The notes: a model not told the origin generated them from the sequence alone. A DNA stretch of 15,177 nucleotides from an uncultured Bacteroidales bacterium (GCA_945837185.1 CAMAMZ010000039.1:1-15177), one strand, 5' to 3'. Positions 1 through 6,952 are shown, counted from the stretch's first letter. Numbers and translations: made by a program.

Positions 1-134
1 AAAATCGTGGAGAACAACGAGTGCAGAACGAGTAATCATCGTGCGCAGCACGAAGGAAAAAGGAAACATCTAAAGATAAAGGGCAAAGTATCTCCCCCCA
101 CTCTATTTCTACGGTGCCATTAACTATTTCACCA
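1..134. other. Non-coding flank downstream of the purine permease
   Basis: No convincing gene is seen on either strand between the left edge and the permease stop codon. The stretch holds a perfect inverted repeat at 39-53 (6-bp arms TCGTGC/GCACGA, 3-nt loop) and a short direct repeat AACGAGT at 17-23 and 28-34. The hairpin has no T-run after it on either strand, so it is not a standard intrinsic terminator, though it may mark the end of the permease transcript. A weak promoter-like ATACTTTG reads on the minus strand at 84-91, but it mismatches the consensus TA and has no TTTG at the right distance. Confidence 0.5.
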
Positions 135-1442
135 CTATTCTTCTACCACCTTTTCATCCTTGTCTTTGGGCAACACCAAATTCAGTATAACGGCTATAAG
201 GAACACCAAAGCCACAGGATTTTGCGCAAAGACCGTGCGGACAATAGTGGGGAAGATGTCGAAAATAGATGGAACAGCGGTGAAACCCAAACCTATGCTT
301 AACGACAAACTTACAATCACCATATTGCGTTGGGAGAAGCCGCAACGGGCCATCATATCGAAGCCGGCAAAGACTATGCTGCCAAACATCATGATGGAAC
401 AGCCGCCAAGCACGCACGGGGGAATGGTGGCAAGCACAGCACCTATGGCTGGAACAAAACCGCTCAGAACGAGAATAACAGCTCCTGAGGCAATGGCAAA
501 ACGGTTTACGACCTTCGTGAGGGTTGCCAAACCAACATTCTGCGAGAAAGAGGTGATGGGCGTGCAACCAAACATACCTGCTATTGTGCTGACAAAGCCA
601 TCGCAAGCCACAGAGGCTCCCATCTCCTTTCGTTGCACATTGCGCCCTAAGGCACCGGAACAGATGGCAGAGGTGTCGCCTATCGTTTCGGTGGCGGAAA
701 CAAAATAGACGCATACGATGGCCAAGATGGCATCGAGATGGAACTCGGGCACAAAAGGCATGAAATGGGGAAGGGAGACGAGCGATACGTCCCGCAGTGC
801 TTCAAAGCTCACCATTCCCATGAACAATGACACGACATAGCCCCCAATCAGACCGATGAGAATAGAAAGGGAACGGACAATGCCTTTGCCGAAAACAAAG
901 GTAACCAGACAGATGAGCAAGGTGATGGAACCTACTATCCAGTTTGCACGACTCCCGAAGTCGGCAGCACCTTGGCCGCCACCAAAGCTATTGGAACCAA
1001 TAGGTAGCAGCGAGATACCGATGGCTGCCACTACCGTTGCCGCCACCACCTTAGGAATGAGTTTTGTCCACAGTTTGGGGAAGAGTCCTAAGCAACCTTC
1101 TATCACACCACCTACAATCACCGCTCCCATCAATGTGCCCATGCCTTGTGTGGAGGCAATGATGATGGCCAAGGAAAGGAAGGTGAAGGATATGCCCATG
1201 ACAATGGGAAGACGGGAGCCTATGCGCCATATCGGGTAGAGCTGGATCAGGGTGCCTATGCCGGCTATCACCATACAGTTCTGTATGAGGGTGGCACTCA
1301 GTGCTTGATCTAATGCAACGGCATTGGAGAGAATGATGATGGGAGTGATATTGGCCACAAACATGGCCAAAATATGTTGCAGACCTAAAGGCAAGGCCTG
1401 TGCCACAGGAATGCGGCCATCGAGTTCGTAGATACTGCTCAT
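135..1442 (-). CDS. pbuX: NCS2-family purine (xanthine) permease
   Basis: Inner-membrane nucleobase symporter of the NCS2 (uracil/xanthine permease) family, 435 aa, the usual length. Hydrophobic segments run through nearly the whole chain. The N-terminal PLGLQHILAMF (residues 18-28) is typical of the family. SATETIGD (249-256) holds the conserved acidic residues E252 and D256 of TM8. QNVGLATLTK (301-310) fits the family Q-N-x-G-x4-T-[RK] motif that marks purine rather than uracil carriers. The start codon lies 21 nt after the xpt stop, so the pair is probably co-transcribed and works as a unit: the permease imports xanthine or a related purine and Xpt traps it as the nucleotide. The symbol rests on the family plus the xpt neighbour; guanine, hypoxanthine or urate could also be the substrate. 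No truncation or frameshift is seen. Confidence 0.88.
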   Translation of the reverse strand: MSSIYELDGRIPVAQALPLGLQHILAMFVANITPIIILSNAVALDQALSATLIQNCMVIAGIGTLIQLYPIWRIGSRLPIVMGISFTFLSLAIIIASTQGMGTLMGAVIVGGVIEGCLGLFPKLWTKLIPKVVAATVVAAIGISLLPIGSNSFGGGQGAADFGSRANWIVGSITLLICLVTFVFGKGIVRSLSILIGLIGGYVVSLFMGMVSFEALRDVSLVSLPHFMPFVPEFHLDAILAIVCVYFVSATETIGDTSAICSGALGRNVQRKEMGASVACDGFVSTIAGMFGCTPITSFSQNVGLATLTKVVNRFAIASGAVILVLSGFVPAIGAVLATIPPCVLGGCSIMMFGSIVFAGFDMMARCGFSQRNMVIVSLSLSIGLGFTAVPSIFDIFPTIVRTVFAQNPVALVFLIAVILNLVLPKDKDEKVVEE

Positions 1443-1463
1443 GGGATGCTGGGTTGTGGGATG

Positions 1464-2075
1464 TTATTGTGCCTGACGCCTAACCGGTTGTGGAGGCTGT
1501 TCCTTGAAACGGATGGATTGGGTTTGATAGTCCATGGTGTCGAGAATGGCAATAGACTCCAGATGGTAGCCGGCCTCTCGCAAAAGACTGCCCCCTCGCT
1601 GCTGCCCCTTTTCGATGGCTATGCCGATGCCTACCACCTCTCCACCTGCCTGATGCACAATGTCGATGAGCGCCATAGCTGCTTGGCCATCGGCAAGGAA
1701 ATCGTCGACGATAAGTACCTTGTCGGCAGCGGTGAGGTAAGGACGTGACACAAAGACATTGTTCGACACCTTATGCGTAAAGGAGTAGGCTTGGGCCACA
1801 TATTTGTCGTCGGTACTGTTGGCTGTCTGGCTTTTCTTTGCAAAGACAACAGGCACATCATAGAGATGGCCCAACATGGAAGCGATGGCAATGCCGCTCG
1901 CCTCGATGGTGAGAATCTTGTTTACCTCTTTGCCACGGAACCTGCGTTTCAGCTCGTAGGCTATCTGACGCAAAATGTCTACATCGATCTGGTGGTTAAG
2001 GAAATTGTCGACTTTCAGAATATTGCCTTCTTTGATGATGCCGTCTTCAATGATTTTTTGTTCAAGAAAGTTCAT
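1464..2075 (-). CDS. xpt: Xanthine phosphoribosyltransferase
   Basis: Cytoplasmic purine salvage enzyme that joins xanthine to PRPP to give XMP. From the ATG at 2075 it is 203 aa and aligns from its first residues with the Bacillus Xpt pattern: an early KVDNFLNHQID block (21-31), TIEASGIA (56-63), VPVVFAKK (74-81) and the PRPP-binding loop VLIVDDFLADGQA (120-132). An in-frame ATG at 2108 would add 11 residues (MLLKTKNNQSY) that lie outside the family alignment, so I prefer the downstream start. The last dozen residues (QPPQPVRRQAQ region) are a proline/arginine-rich tail beyond the usual end. It is first in a two-gene unit with the permease, behind its own promoter and a leader of about 110 nt that may regulate it. 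Identity as a PRTase of the Xpt type is firm. Confidence 0.95.
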   Translation of the reverse strand: MNFLEQKIIEDGIIKEGNILKVDNFLNHQIDVDILRQIAYELKRRFRGKEVNKILTIEASGIAIASMLGHLYDVPVVFAKKSQTANSTDDKYVAQAYSFTHKVSNNVFVSRPYLTAADKVLIVDDFLADGQAAMALIDIVHQAGGEVVGIGIAIEKGQQRGGSLLREAGYHLESIAILDTMDYQTQSIRFKEQPPQPVRRQAQ

Positions 2076-2189
2076 ATATGATTGATTGTTTTTAGTTTTC
2101 AAGAGCATGACCTATGCTTCACGCACAATATGCAACAGCCTATCAGCTTAGGCATTGCCTTACGTATGCCAACAGGCCAAATAGTCTCA
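2076..2189 (-). promoter_or_regulatory. Structured 5' leader of xpt-permease
   Basis: Between the predicted transcription start (about 2189) and the xpt ATG lie roughly 110 nt that do not code. On the minus strand the leader can form a hairpin GGCAT/ATGCC at 2151-2170. It can also form a competing small stem AGGC-AAT-GCCT that uses the same ATGCC bases, and a second hairpin AGCAT-AGGTC-ATGCT at 2104-2118 lies close to the start codon. I do not recognise the conserved core of the purine riboswitch or any other named class. Regulation by purines is inferred only from the position before a purine salvage operon. Confidence 0.35.
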
Positions 2190-2195
2190 TACATG

Positions 2196-2203
2196 CAAAA
2201 GTA
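2196..2203 (-). promoter_or_regulatory. Bacteroidetes -7 promoter element for xpt
   Basis: Read on the minus strand this is TACTTTTG, an exact match to the Bacteroidetes -7 consensus TAnnTTTG. It lies in the gap between the xerD stop and xpt. No TTTG is present at the expected 19-21 bases upstream; the nearest is 32 bases away. The match is therefore to the -7 part only. Transcription would begin near 2189. Confidence 0.55.
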
Positions 2204-2250
2204 CTAAAAAAGCGTGATATTAGAGGGTGATAATACAAAAAAATGCAAAT

Positions 2251-3213
2251 TCACTCCTTATTCTCTAAAGAATCTTGTGCGTTTCGAGAGGCTGCATAGC
2301 GGATGTTGCGAGGATGGTGGTGGAGGATTTCCTCGCGAAGAGCCGTTGTATCGACATGGGTGTAGATTTCGGTAGTGCCAATATCCTCGTGCCCCAACAT
2401 GGCCTGAATGGCACGCAAATCGGCACCCCCTTGGAGCAAGGCTGTGGCAAAGCTATGGCGCAGGGTGTGGGGCGAGATGGTTTTGGTGATGCCTGCCTCT
2501 GCTGCCAACCGTTTTACAATGATGAGAATCATGGTGCGGGTGAGTTTGGCACCACGACGGTTGAGGAAGACATAATCTTCGTGTCCGGGCTTGATGGGGA
2601 GACAACGACGGTCGTTGTCCCAGAACTGCATCTCTTGCAAGGCTCGATCAGAGATGGGCACCAAACGCTCTTTGCTTCCTTTGCCCAAAATGCGCACAAA
2701 ACGCTCCTCACGATAAACATCCGACCACTTAAGGTTCACCAACTCAGAGACACGCAATCCGCAAGAGAAGAGTACTTCAATAATGGCTTTGTTGCGTTGC
2801 CCCTCAGGTTTGGAGAGGTCGACAGCAGCTTCCAGACGGTCAACCTCTGCCGTGGAGAGCACCTCGGGCAGACGTTCACCCAAATGGGGTGACTCCAACA
2901 GTTCTGAAGGATCGTCGGTGAGATAGCCATCGATGACTAAAAAGCGGTAGAACGTGCGAATGCCACTGAGGATGCGGGCTTGCGAAGAGGGTCCAATGCC
3001 CAAATCATGGAGGGTGGAGGCAAAATGATGCAGATGGGCAAGTGACGCCTCAAGCGGATTTTGCCCTTCTGCCTGAAAAAAGCGCAGGAGATGGCGCAAA
3101 TCGTTGATATAGGAGGTTACCGTATTGGGCGAATAATTCTTTTCCAGCTTGAGATAACGCTGGTAGGCCTTGACCACGGTGGCGAGTTGAGAAGACTCTT
3201 GTTTGGCGTTCAT
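2251..3213 (-). CDS. xerD: XerD-type site-specific tyrosine recombinase
   Basis: Cytoplasmic tyrosine recombinase, 320 aa, expected to resolve chromosome dimers at dif together with a XerC partner. The N-terminal SAM-like core-binding domain spans about residues 9-95 and the catalytic domain about 115-305. All catalytic residues are visible: R154 in GLRVSE, K178 in LGKGSKER, H249 and R252 in SPHTLRHS, H275 in MLGHED and the nucleophile Y284 in TEIYTHV. The C-terminal stretch after Y284 (about 36 residues) is slightly long. It is transcribed away from aroQ. I see no exact TAnnTTTG promoter for it in the 3214-3317 gap; the nearest, TAATTTG, has one base too few. The lone position beside housekeeping genes, with no integron or transposon features, favours the housekeeping Xer role over a mobile-element integrase. 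XerC versus XerD is judged by general resemblance only. Confidence 0.9.
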   Translation of the reverse strand: MNAKQESSQLATVVKAYQRYLKLEKNYSPNTVTSYINDLRHLLRFFQAEGQNPLEASLAHLHHFASTLHDLGIGPSSQARILSGIRTFYRFLVIDGYLTDDPSELLESPHLGERLPEVLSTAEVDRLEAAVDLSKPEGQRNKAIIEVLFSCGLRVSELVNLKWSDVYREERFVRILGKGSKERLVPISDRALQEMQFWDNDRRCLPIKPGHEDYVFLNRRGAKLTRTMILIIVKRLAAEAGITKTISPHTLRHSFATALLQGGADLRAIQAMLGHEDIGTTEIYTHVDTTALREEILHHHPRNIRYAASRNAQDSLENKE

Positions 3214-3264
3214 TGCGGTATGGGTATGAAAGGACTGCAGTGGGACAAAAAATGAGGAATAAAT

Positions 3265-3295
3265 TTTGTATTCTGCCCAAATTACACTAATTTTG
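3265..3295 (+). promoter_or_regulatory. Bacteroidetes -33/-7 promoter for aroQ
   Basis: TTTG at 3265-3268 is followed after exactly 19 bases by TAATTTTG at 3288-3295, a full match to the Bacteroidetes primary sigma consensus TTTG-N19..21-TAnnTTTG. Transcription would start near 3302, leaving a leader of about 16 nt before the aroQ ATG at 3318. It is the best promoter match in the window. Confidence 0.8.
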
Positions 3296-3317
3296 CGAAC
3301 AAAGTTACAGAAAAAAA

Positions 3318-3737
3318 ATGAAAATCCAAATCATCAACGGTCCCAATTTGAATTTGCTTGGGGTGAGAGAACCGGGCATCTATGGCGCTACTTCGTTCGA
3401 AACGTTTCTGCCACAACTGCAGGCACAATATCCGGAGGTAGAGCTGGCTTACTTCCAAAGCAATTGCGAGGGGAAACTGATTGACAAACTTCAGGAGGTG
3501 GGGTTTGACTGTGCAGGCATCATTCTGAATGCCGGTGCCTATACGCATACCAGCATTGCGTTGCACGACTGTATCAGGAGCATCAAGGCTCCTGTGGTGG
3601 AGGTGCACATCAGTAATGTGCACACACGCGAGGAGTTTCGCCACCACTCCATGATTTCGGCTGCTTGCAAGGGGGTGATATGCGGCTTTGGTCTGGACTC
3701 CTACCGACTGGCATTGGAAGCATTACTACGGCAATGA
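3318..3737 (+). CDS. aroQ: Type II 3-dehydroquinate dehydratase
   Basis: Dehydrates 3-dehydroquinate to 3-dehydroshikimate, the third step of the shikimate pathway, in the cytoplasm as a dodecamer. At 139 aa it has the usual length of the type II enzyme. Family signatures are in place: INGPNLNLLG at the N-terminus (6-15), then R17 and the catalytic Y22 of the lid loop, NAGAYTHTS (71-79) with the active-site asparagine, EVHISN (95-100) with H97, and R108 in REEFR. The start follows the strong promoter at 3265-3295 by about 20 nt and is preceded by an A-rich tract rather than a clear Shine-Dalgarno, as usual in this phylum. Its TGA overlaps the ATG of the methyltransferase (ATGA), so the two are translationally coupled. 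Confidence 0.96.
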   Translation: MKIQIINGPNLNLLGVREPGIYGATSFETFLPQLQAQYPEVELAYFQSNCEGKLIDKLQEVGFDCAGIILNAGAYTHTSIALHDCIRSIKAPVVEVHISNVHTREEFRHHSMISAACKGVICGFGLDSYRLALEALLRQ

Positions 3738-4369
3738 ACATTGACGAATACATCTTGCAACACAGCGATGCAGAAGGCGACTATCTGTACAGGCTGTGGA
3801 GAGCCACCAACGTGCACACCATTCACGGCAGAATGGCTTCGGGACAGCTGCAAGGACGGCTGCTGAAGATGTTAGTGCGCATGATTAGGCCCCAGAATAT
3901 TCTGGAGGTGGGCACTTTCAGCGGCTATAGCGCACTCTGTATGGCGGAAGGACTGGAAGCGGGCGGCAAGGTGTGGACATTTGAGATTAACGACGAAATG
4001 GAGGAGTTTACACGACCTTGGATAGACCATTCGCCTTATGCCGATAAGATTGTGTTTCGCATAGGCAATGCGAATATAGAGGCTCCGAAACTGGGAATTT
4101 CGTTCGACATGGTTTTTATAGACGGGGATAAACGCACGTATAAGGAGACGTATGAAACGCTCCTTCCGCTCGTGAACGAGGGGGGCTTTATCGTGGCCGA
4201 CAACACACTGTGGGACGGGCATGTAGTGGACCCTCAATATGCGCACGACGCACAAACCCAGGGCATTGATGAATTTAATGCTTATGTGGCTGCCGACACG
4301 AGGGTAGAGAAGGTGATACTACCCATACGCGACGGTTTGACACTTATTCGTAAGAAGCCGACTGCTTGA
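3734..4369 (+). CDS. SAM-dependent O-methyltransferase (family 3, COMT-like)
   Basis: Soluble class I methyltransferase, 211 aa from the ATG at 3734, which overlaps the aroQ stop by 4 bp. An upstream in-frame ATG at 3665 lies inside aroQ and its extra residues do not resemble the family. The SAM-binding motif I is ILEVGTFSGYSAL (56-68); the acidic residue E84 in WTFEIN probably binds the ribose. FIDGDK (128-133) and ADNTLW (155-160) give the metal-ligand pattern (D130, D156, N157) of the catechol O-methyltransferase-like family, whose substrates are usually vicinal diols or phenols. The true substrate cannot be told from sequence. Coupling to aroQ may reflect shared housekeeping expression rather than pathway. 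The last 26 bp overlap the 3' end of the convergent permease; the C-terminal PTA is a short addition after the usual IRDGLTLIRKK ending. Confidence 0.9.
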   Translation: MNIDEYILQHSDAEGDYLYRLWRATNVHTIHGRMASGQLQGRLLKMLVRMIRPQNILEVGTFSGYSALCMAEGLEAGGKVWTFEINDEMEEFTRPWIDHSPYADKIVFRIGNANIEAPKLGISFDMVFIDGDKRTYKETYETLLPLVNEGGFIVADNTLWDGHVVDPQYAHDAQTQGIDEFNAYVAADTRVEKVILPIRDGLTLIRKKPTA

Positions 4370-5585
4370 GAACAGCCACATTCCTGACAGTGTACCACAC
4401 GGCAACAGCACCCACGGCAATCACCGTTAGAAGTACGAAAAACACATCAATATAATGTACGCTGATGGGATAGGCATCAACAATGAACGAGGCATCGCTG
4501 TCGCCTAAACGCACCCAGCCATATTGCTGCTGGAGCCAGCACAACAACAATCCTAAAAGAATGCCTATAAGGGCACCTGCCACTGCTATCATCCACCCTT
4601 CCCACAAGAAGATGCGACGCAACAAAAGGGGCGAAGCGCCTAAACAGCGGAGGGTGTGCACATCGTTGCGCTTGTCGATGATGAGCATGGAGAGCGAGCC
4701 CACAATATTGAAGCAGGCTACAACAAGGATAAAGGTAAGAAAGAGATAGGCAAAGAACTTCTCTATCTGCATAATCTTAAACGTGTCGTCCTGCTGCTCA
4801 AAGCGGTCACGCACCCTATACTTATCACCCACAATGGCTACTATCTGCTGCTTGACACGTTCTGCATCGGCACCCGACTTGAGACGCAATGCCAGTGAGG
4901 TGAGCATGCCTTGCTGCCCGAAAAGGTTTCGGGCCCAGGCTATAGGCACAAGGATGTACTTGCTGTCGTATTTGGCCTGCTTCACATAGAATACGACTCC
5001 GGGAGCATCGAGCGAGTCGACCACAAAACCTTGTGTAGGGTCGGTGGGGTCTATCTGTCCTTCCTTAATGGGGGCATAGACATGCAAAGGGTCGCGCCAT
5101 TGGGTGCCTGTGCCCAACTGTTGGGCCAGTTGAATACCTAAAATGCCATAATTGAGGTTGGCTGCATGCAAACAAAACTCACCATCGCCATACAGAATAT
5201 CCTGTATGCCGGTGAGCTCCTTGAAGTTGTCATCTACACCCTTTATCATCACCATCACCTGCTTGTCGCGGAACACAGCCAGCGCATTGTCTTCCACACA
5301 TTCCGTGGCCACAGCAACATCAGGGAGAGAACGCACTTGGGCAAGCAAAGGGTCGTCGGCAGGAACCGACTTTCCCAGCACAGGACGCAACTCCAACTGT
5401 GGGTCGAAACGGGTGAAGAGATTGGCCACAAGGTCGTGGAAACCATTGAAGGCACTGAGCACAATGACAAGGGCCATGGTGGCCACTGCCACTCCTATCA
5501 CCGACACCATACTGATGATGTTGATGGCATGGGTACTCTTCTTAGAGAAGAGGTAGCGACGGGCGATGAAAAAGGGGAAAAGCAC
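4344..5585 (-). CDS. LolC/LolE-type ABC transporter permease (FtsX/MacB fold)
   Basis: Inner-membrane permease of 413 aa with the LolC/E layout: one N-terminal membrane helix (about 22-48) ending in the conserved ALVIVLSAFNGFHDLV, a large periplasmic domain (about 50-275), then three helices (about 278-302, 326-352, 379-400). With a LolD-type ATPase, not present here, it would extract mature lipoproteins from the inner membrane for transfer to the outer membrane. Bacteroidetes often have a single LolC/E homologue, so I do not assign C or E. The start is GTG at 5585. The stop codon of rbfA lies only one codon upstream in the same frame (TAA-TCC-GTG), which fixes the start and implies tight coupling. 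The 3' end overlaps the convergent methyltransferase by 26 bp. Confidence 0.87.
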   Translation of the reverse strand: MLFPFFIARRYLFSKKSTHAINIISMVSVIGVAVATMALVIVLSAFNGFHDLVANLFTRFDPQLELRPVLGKSVPADDPLLAQVRSLPDVAVATECVEDNALAVFRDKQVMVMIKGVDDNFKELTGIQDILYGDGEFCLHAANLNYGILGIQLAQQLGTGTQWRDPLHVYAPIKEGQIDPTDPTQGFVVDSLDAPGVVFYVKQAKYDSKYILVPIAWARNLFGQQGMLTSLALRLKSGADAERVKQQIVAIVGDKYRVRDRFEQQDDTFKIMQIEKFFAYLFLTFILVVACFNIVGSLSMLIIDKRNDVHTLRCLGASPLLLRRIFLWEGWMIAVAGALIGILLGLLLCWLQQQYGWVRLGDSDASFIVDAYPISVHYIDVFFVLLTVIAVGAVAVWYTVRNVAVLKQSASYE

Positions 5586-5588
5586 GGA

Positions 5589-5924
5589 TTATTCTTTCAG
5601 CAATTGGTCGATACGATCTAAATAGTCGAGCGAATCGTCGATGAAGAAGCGAAGCTCGGGAATGACACGCAACTGGTTGCGAACTCTTGTACCCAGTTCG
5701 TAACGGACAGTCTTTTCATTGGCACAGATATTTTCAACTATCTGCTCTGCTCGTTCTGAGGGGAAGACGCTGAGATAGGCCGTGCATACGCTCAAATCGG
5801 GACTGATACGCACGCGGGTGACGCTTACCAACACGCCATGCATCTTGCGTGTCTGCTCCTGGAAGATGGAAGAGAGTTCCTTCTGTAGGAGTCTTGCTAT
5901 ACGGTTTTGTCTGGTTTCTTGCAT
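5589..5924 (-). CDS. rbfA: 30S ribosome-binding factor A
   Basis: Small KH-fold protein, 111 aa, that binds the maturing 30S subunit near helix 1 of 16S rRNA and is needed for late processing and cold growth. Family marks are the N-terminal RQNRIARLLQKELSSIF helix, the LVSVTRVRISPDLSVCTAYLSVF strand region (about residues 32-54) and the C-terminal RVIPELRFFIDDSLDY block that closes the fold. Length is normal for RbfA. It is followed after three bases by the GTG of the permease. Upstream lie a 5-bp hairpin (5930-5943), a 7-bp hairpin (5947-5973) and the tandem repeat array, with no TAnnTTTG promoter on the minus strand, so expression probably depends on read-through from murI or on a non-standard promoter. 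Confidence 0.93.
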   Translation of the reverse strand: MQETRQNRIARLLQKELSSIFQEQTRKMHGVLVSVTRVRISPDLSVCTAYLSVFPSERAEQIVENICANEKTVRYELGTRVRNQLRVIPELRFFIDDSLDYLDRIDQLLKE

Positions 5925-5929
5925 GTTAC

Positions 5930-5973
5930 ATTAGTTTTCTAATTACGCAATAGCGAATACTTTGCTCTATTGC
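5930..5973 (-). other. Two inverted repeats upstream of rbfA
   Basis: Two potential hairpins lie back to back before rbfA. ATTAG-TTTT-CTAAT occupies 5930-5943 and ends 6 bases from the rbfA ATG. GCAATAG/CTATTGC at 5947-5973 has a 13-nt loop, and its outer GC is the first dinucleotide of the tandem repeat array. Neither is followed by a T-run in the minus direction, so they are not standard terminators. They could shape translation or mRNA processing at the murI-rbfA junction. Confidence 0.45.
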
Positions 5974-6120
5974 TTATACCTTATTCTATATTAATTGATG
6001 GCCTTCACCATAGCTTATACCTTATTATATAATAACTATTGATGACCTTCACCATAGCTTATACCTTATTATATAATAACTATTGATGGCTTTCACCATA
6101 GCTTATACCTTATTCTATAT
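5972..6120. repeat. Tandem repeat array, 3.5 units of 41-44 bp
   Basis: Units lie at 5972-6012 (41 bp), 6013-6056 (44 bp), 6057-6100 (44 bp) and a partial at 6101-6120. Each begins GCTTATACCTTATT and full units end TTCACCATA. The two middle units differ at only a couple of bases and contain the perfect palindrome TTATTATATAATAA. The first and last units share another variant with TATTCTATAT. On the minus strand each full unit can fold as UGGUGA-AGG-UCAUCA (or a weaker variant) followed by the AT palindrome. The last partial unit includes the murI stop codon and its final codons. The array fills the murI-rbfA gap. Confidence 0.92.
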
Positions 6121-6952
6121 CTATATGCCGAACGTCAACATCCTCATGAAGAAACATGCGTGCGCCCTCACGAAACTTATCCGGATTTTCGGTGGTGAAA
6201 TAGGTGCAGGTTCCTCCACGCGTACACAGATCGTTGATGGCTGTATGGCGTGACAGATAGTTGGCCAAGCTTTGGGCCACATATTCACCTTGGGCAACGA
6301 TGCGCACATTGGGCTGCACATACTTGAGAATCTTGGGAAGCAGAATGGGATAATGGGTGCATCCCAATAGGATGGTATCAATATCGGGGTCGCAAAGCAT
6401 CAACTCATCCAAACGTTTCTTAACGAAATAGTCGGCTCCGGGACTGTCGGCCTCATTATATTCCACTAAAGGCACCCAAAAAGGACAGGCCACACCTGAT
6501 ACACGCACATGGGGCCAAAACTTATGGATTTCCATATCGTAGCTATGGCTCTTTACCGTTCCTTCGGTAGCCAACAAACCCACATGACCATTGCGGGTGA
6601 GGGTGCCTACAATTTCAGCTGTAGGACGAATCACGCCCAACACCCTACGCTCTGCATCCCACTGCGGAAGGTCATGCTGCTGTATGGAGCGAAGGGCTTT
6701 GGCCGAGGCGGTATTGCAACCTAAGATAACGAGATGGCAGCCTTCCTTGAACAACCTCAGCACAGCCTGACGGGTAAATTCATACACCACATCAAAGGAA
6801 CGATGACCATAGGGGGCTCGGGCATTATCGCCCAGAAACATATAGTCGTACTGAGGCAGCAACTGACGGATGCTGTGCAGGATGGTGAGTCCTCCATAGC
6901 CCGAATCGAAGATGCCAATGGGACCCGGTTGTGGTGGTAATAGCTCTTTCAT
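6110..6952 (-). CDS. murI: Glutamate racemase
   Basis: Cofactor-independent racemase, 280 aa, that makes D-glutamate for peptidoglycan in the cytoplasm. The two catalytic cysteines are present: C79 in ILGCNTASA and C198 in LLGCTHYPIL. The N-terminal GIFDSGYGGLTIL (13-25) provides the conserved D16-S17, and APYGH (46-50) is also typical. Length is normal. The ATG overlaps the stop of the upstream OmpH-like gene by 4 bp, linking the two translationally. The last residues (HIDIE) and the TAA are encoded by the terminal partial copy of the tandem repeat that follows, so the array has either grown out of, or rewritten, the gene's 3' end. Position after bamA and ompH genes is a known Bacteroidetes arrangement. 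Confidence 0.96.
   Translation of the reverse strand: MKELLPPQPGPIGIFDSGYGGLTILHSIRQLLPQYDYMFLGDNARAPYGHRSFDVVYEFTRQAVLRLFKEGCHLVILGCNTASAKALRSIQQHDLPQWDAERRVLGVIRPTAEIVGTLTRNGHVGLLATEGTVKSHSYDMEIHKFWPHVRVSGVACPFWVPLVEYNEADSPGADYFVKKRLDELMLCDPDIDTILLGCTHYPILLPKILKYVQPNVRIVAQGEYVAQSLANYLSRHTAINDLCTRGGTCTYFTTENPDKFREGARMFLHEDVDVRHIDIE

Noticed and set aside
39..53. Hairpin as intrinsic terminator of the permease transcript
   Set aside because: The stem is perfect, but no T-run follows in the minus direction, so a terminator call is not supported.
154..714. Long open frames on both strands across the permease gene, including 160-708 on the plus strand
   Set aside because: They are shadows of the permease gene: low-complexity or odd composition, no family motifs, and the permease frame carries clear NCS2 signatures.
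2076..2108. Longer xpt start at 2108 adding 11 residues
   Set aside because: The extra residues MLLKTKNNQSY fall outside the Xpt family alignment, while MNFLEQKI at 2075 matches the family N-terminus.
2251..3213. XerD-like gene as a mobile-element integrase
   Set aside because: No attachment-site repeats, transposition genes or cargo are nearby, and the neighbours are conserved housekeeping genes.
3214..3290. Minus-strand promoter for xerD
   Set aside because: The best candidate, TAATTTG, lacks one spacer base against TAnnTTTG and has no TTTG at the proper distance.
3665..3733. Longer methyltransferase start inside aroQ
   Set aside because: The 23 extra residues are an out-of-frame reading of aroQ; the ATG at 3734 gives the family N-terminus and a classic 4-bp ATGA overlap.
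5972..6120. CRISPR array
   Set aside because: The units are contiguous tandem copies with no unique spacers, and no cas gene is present.
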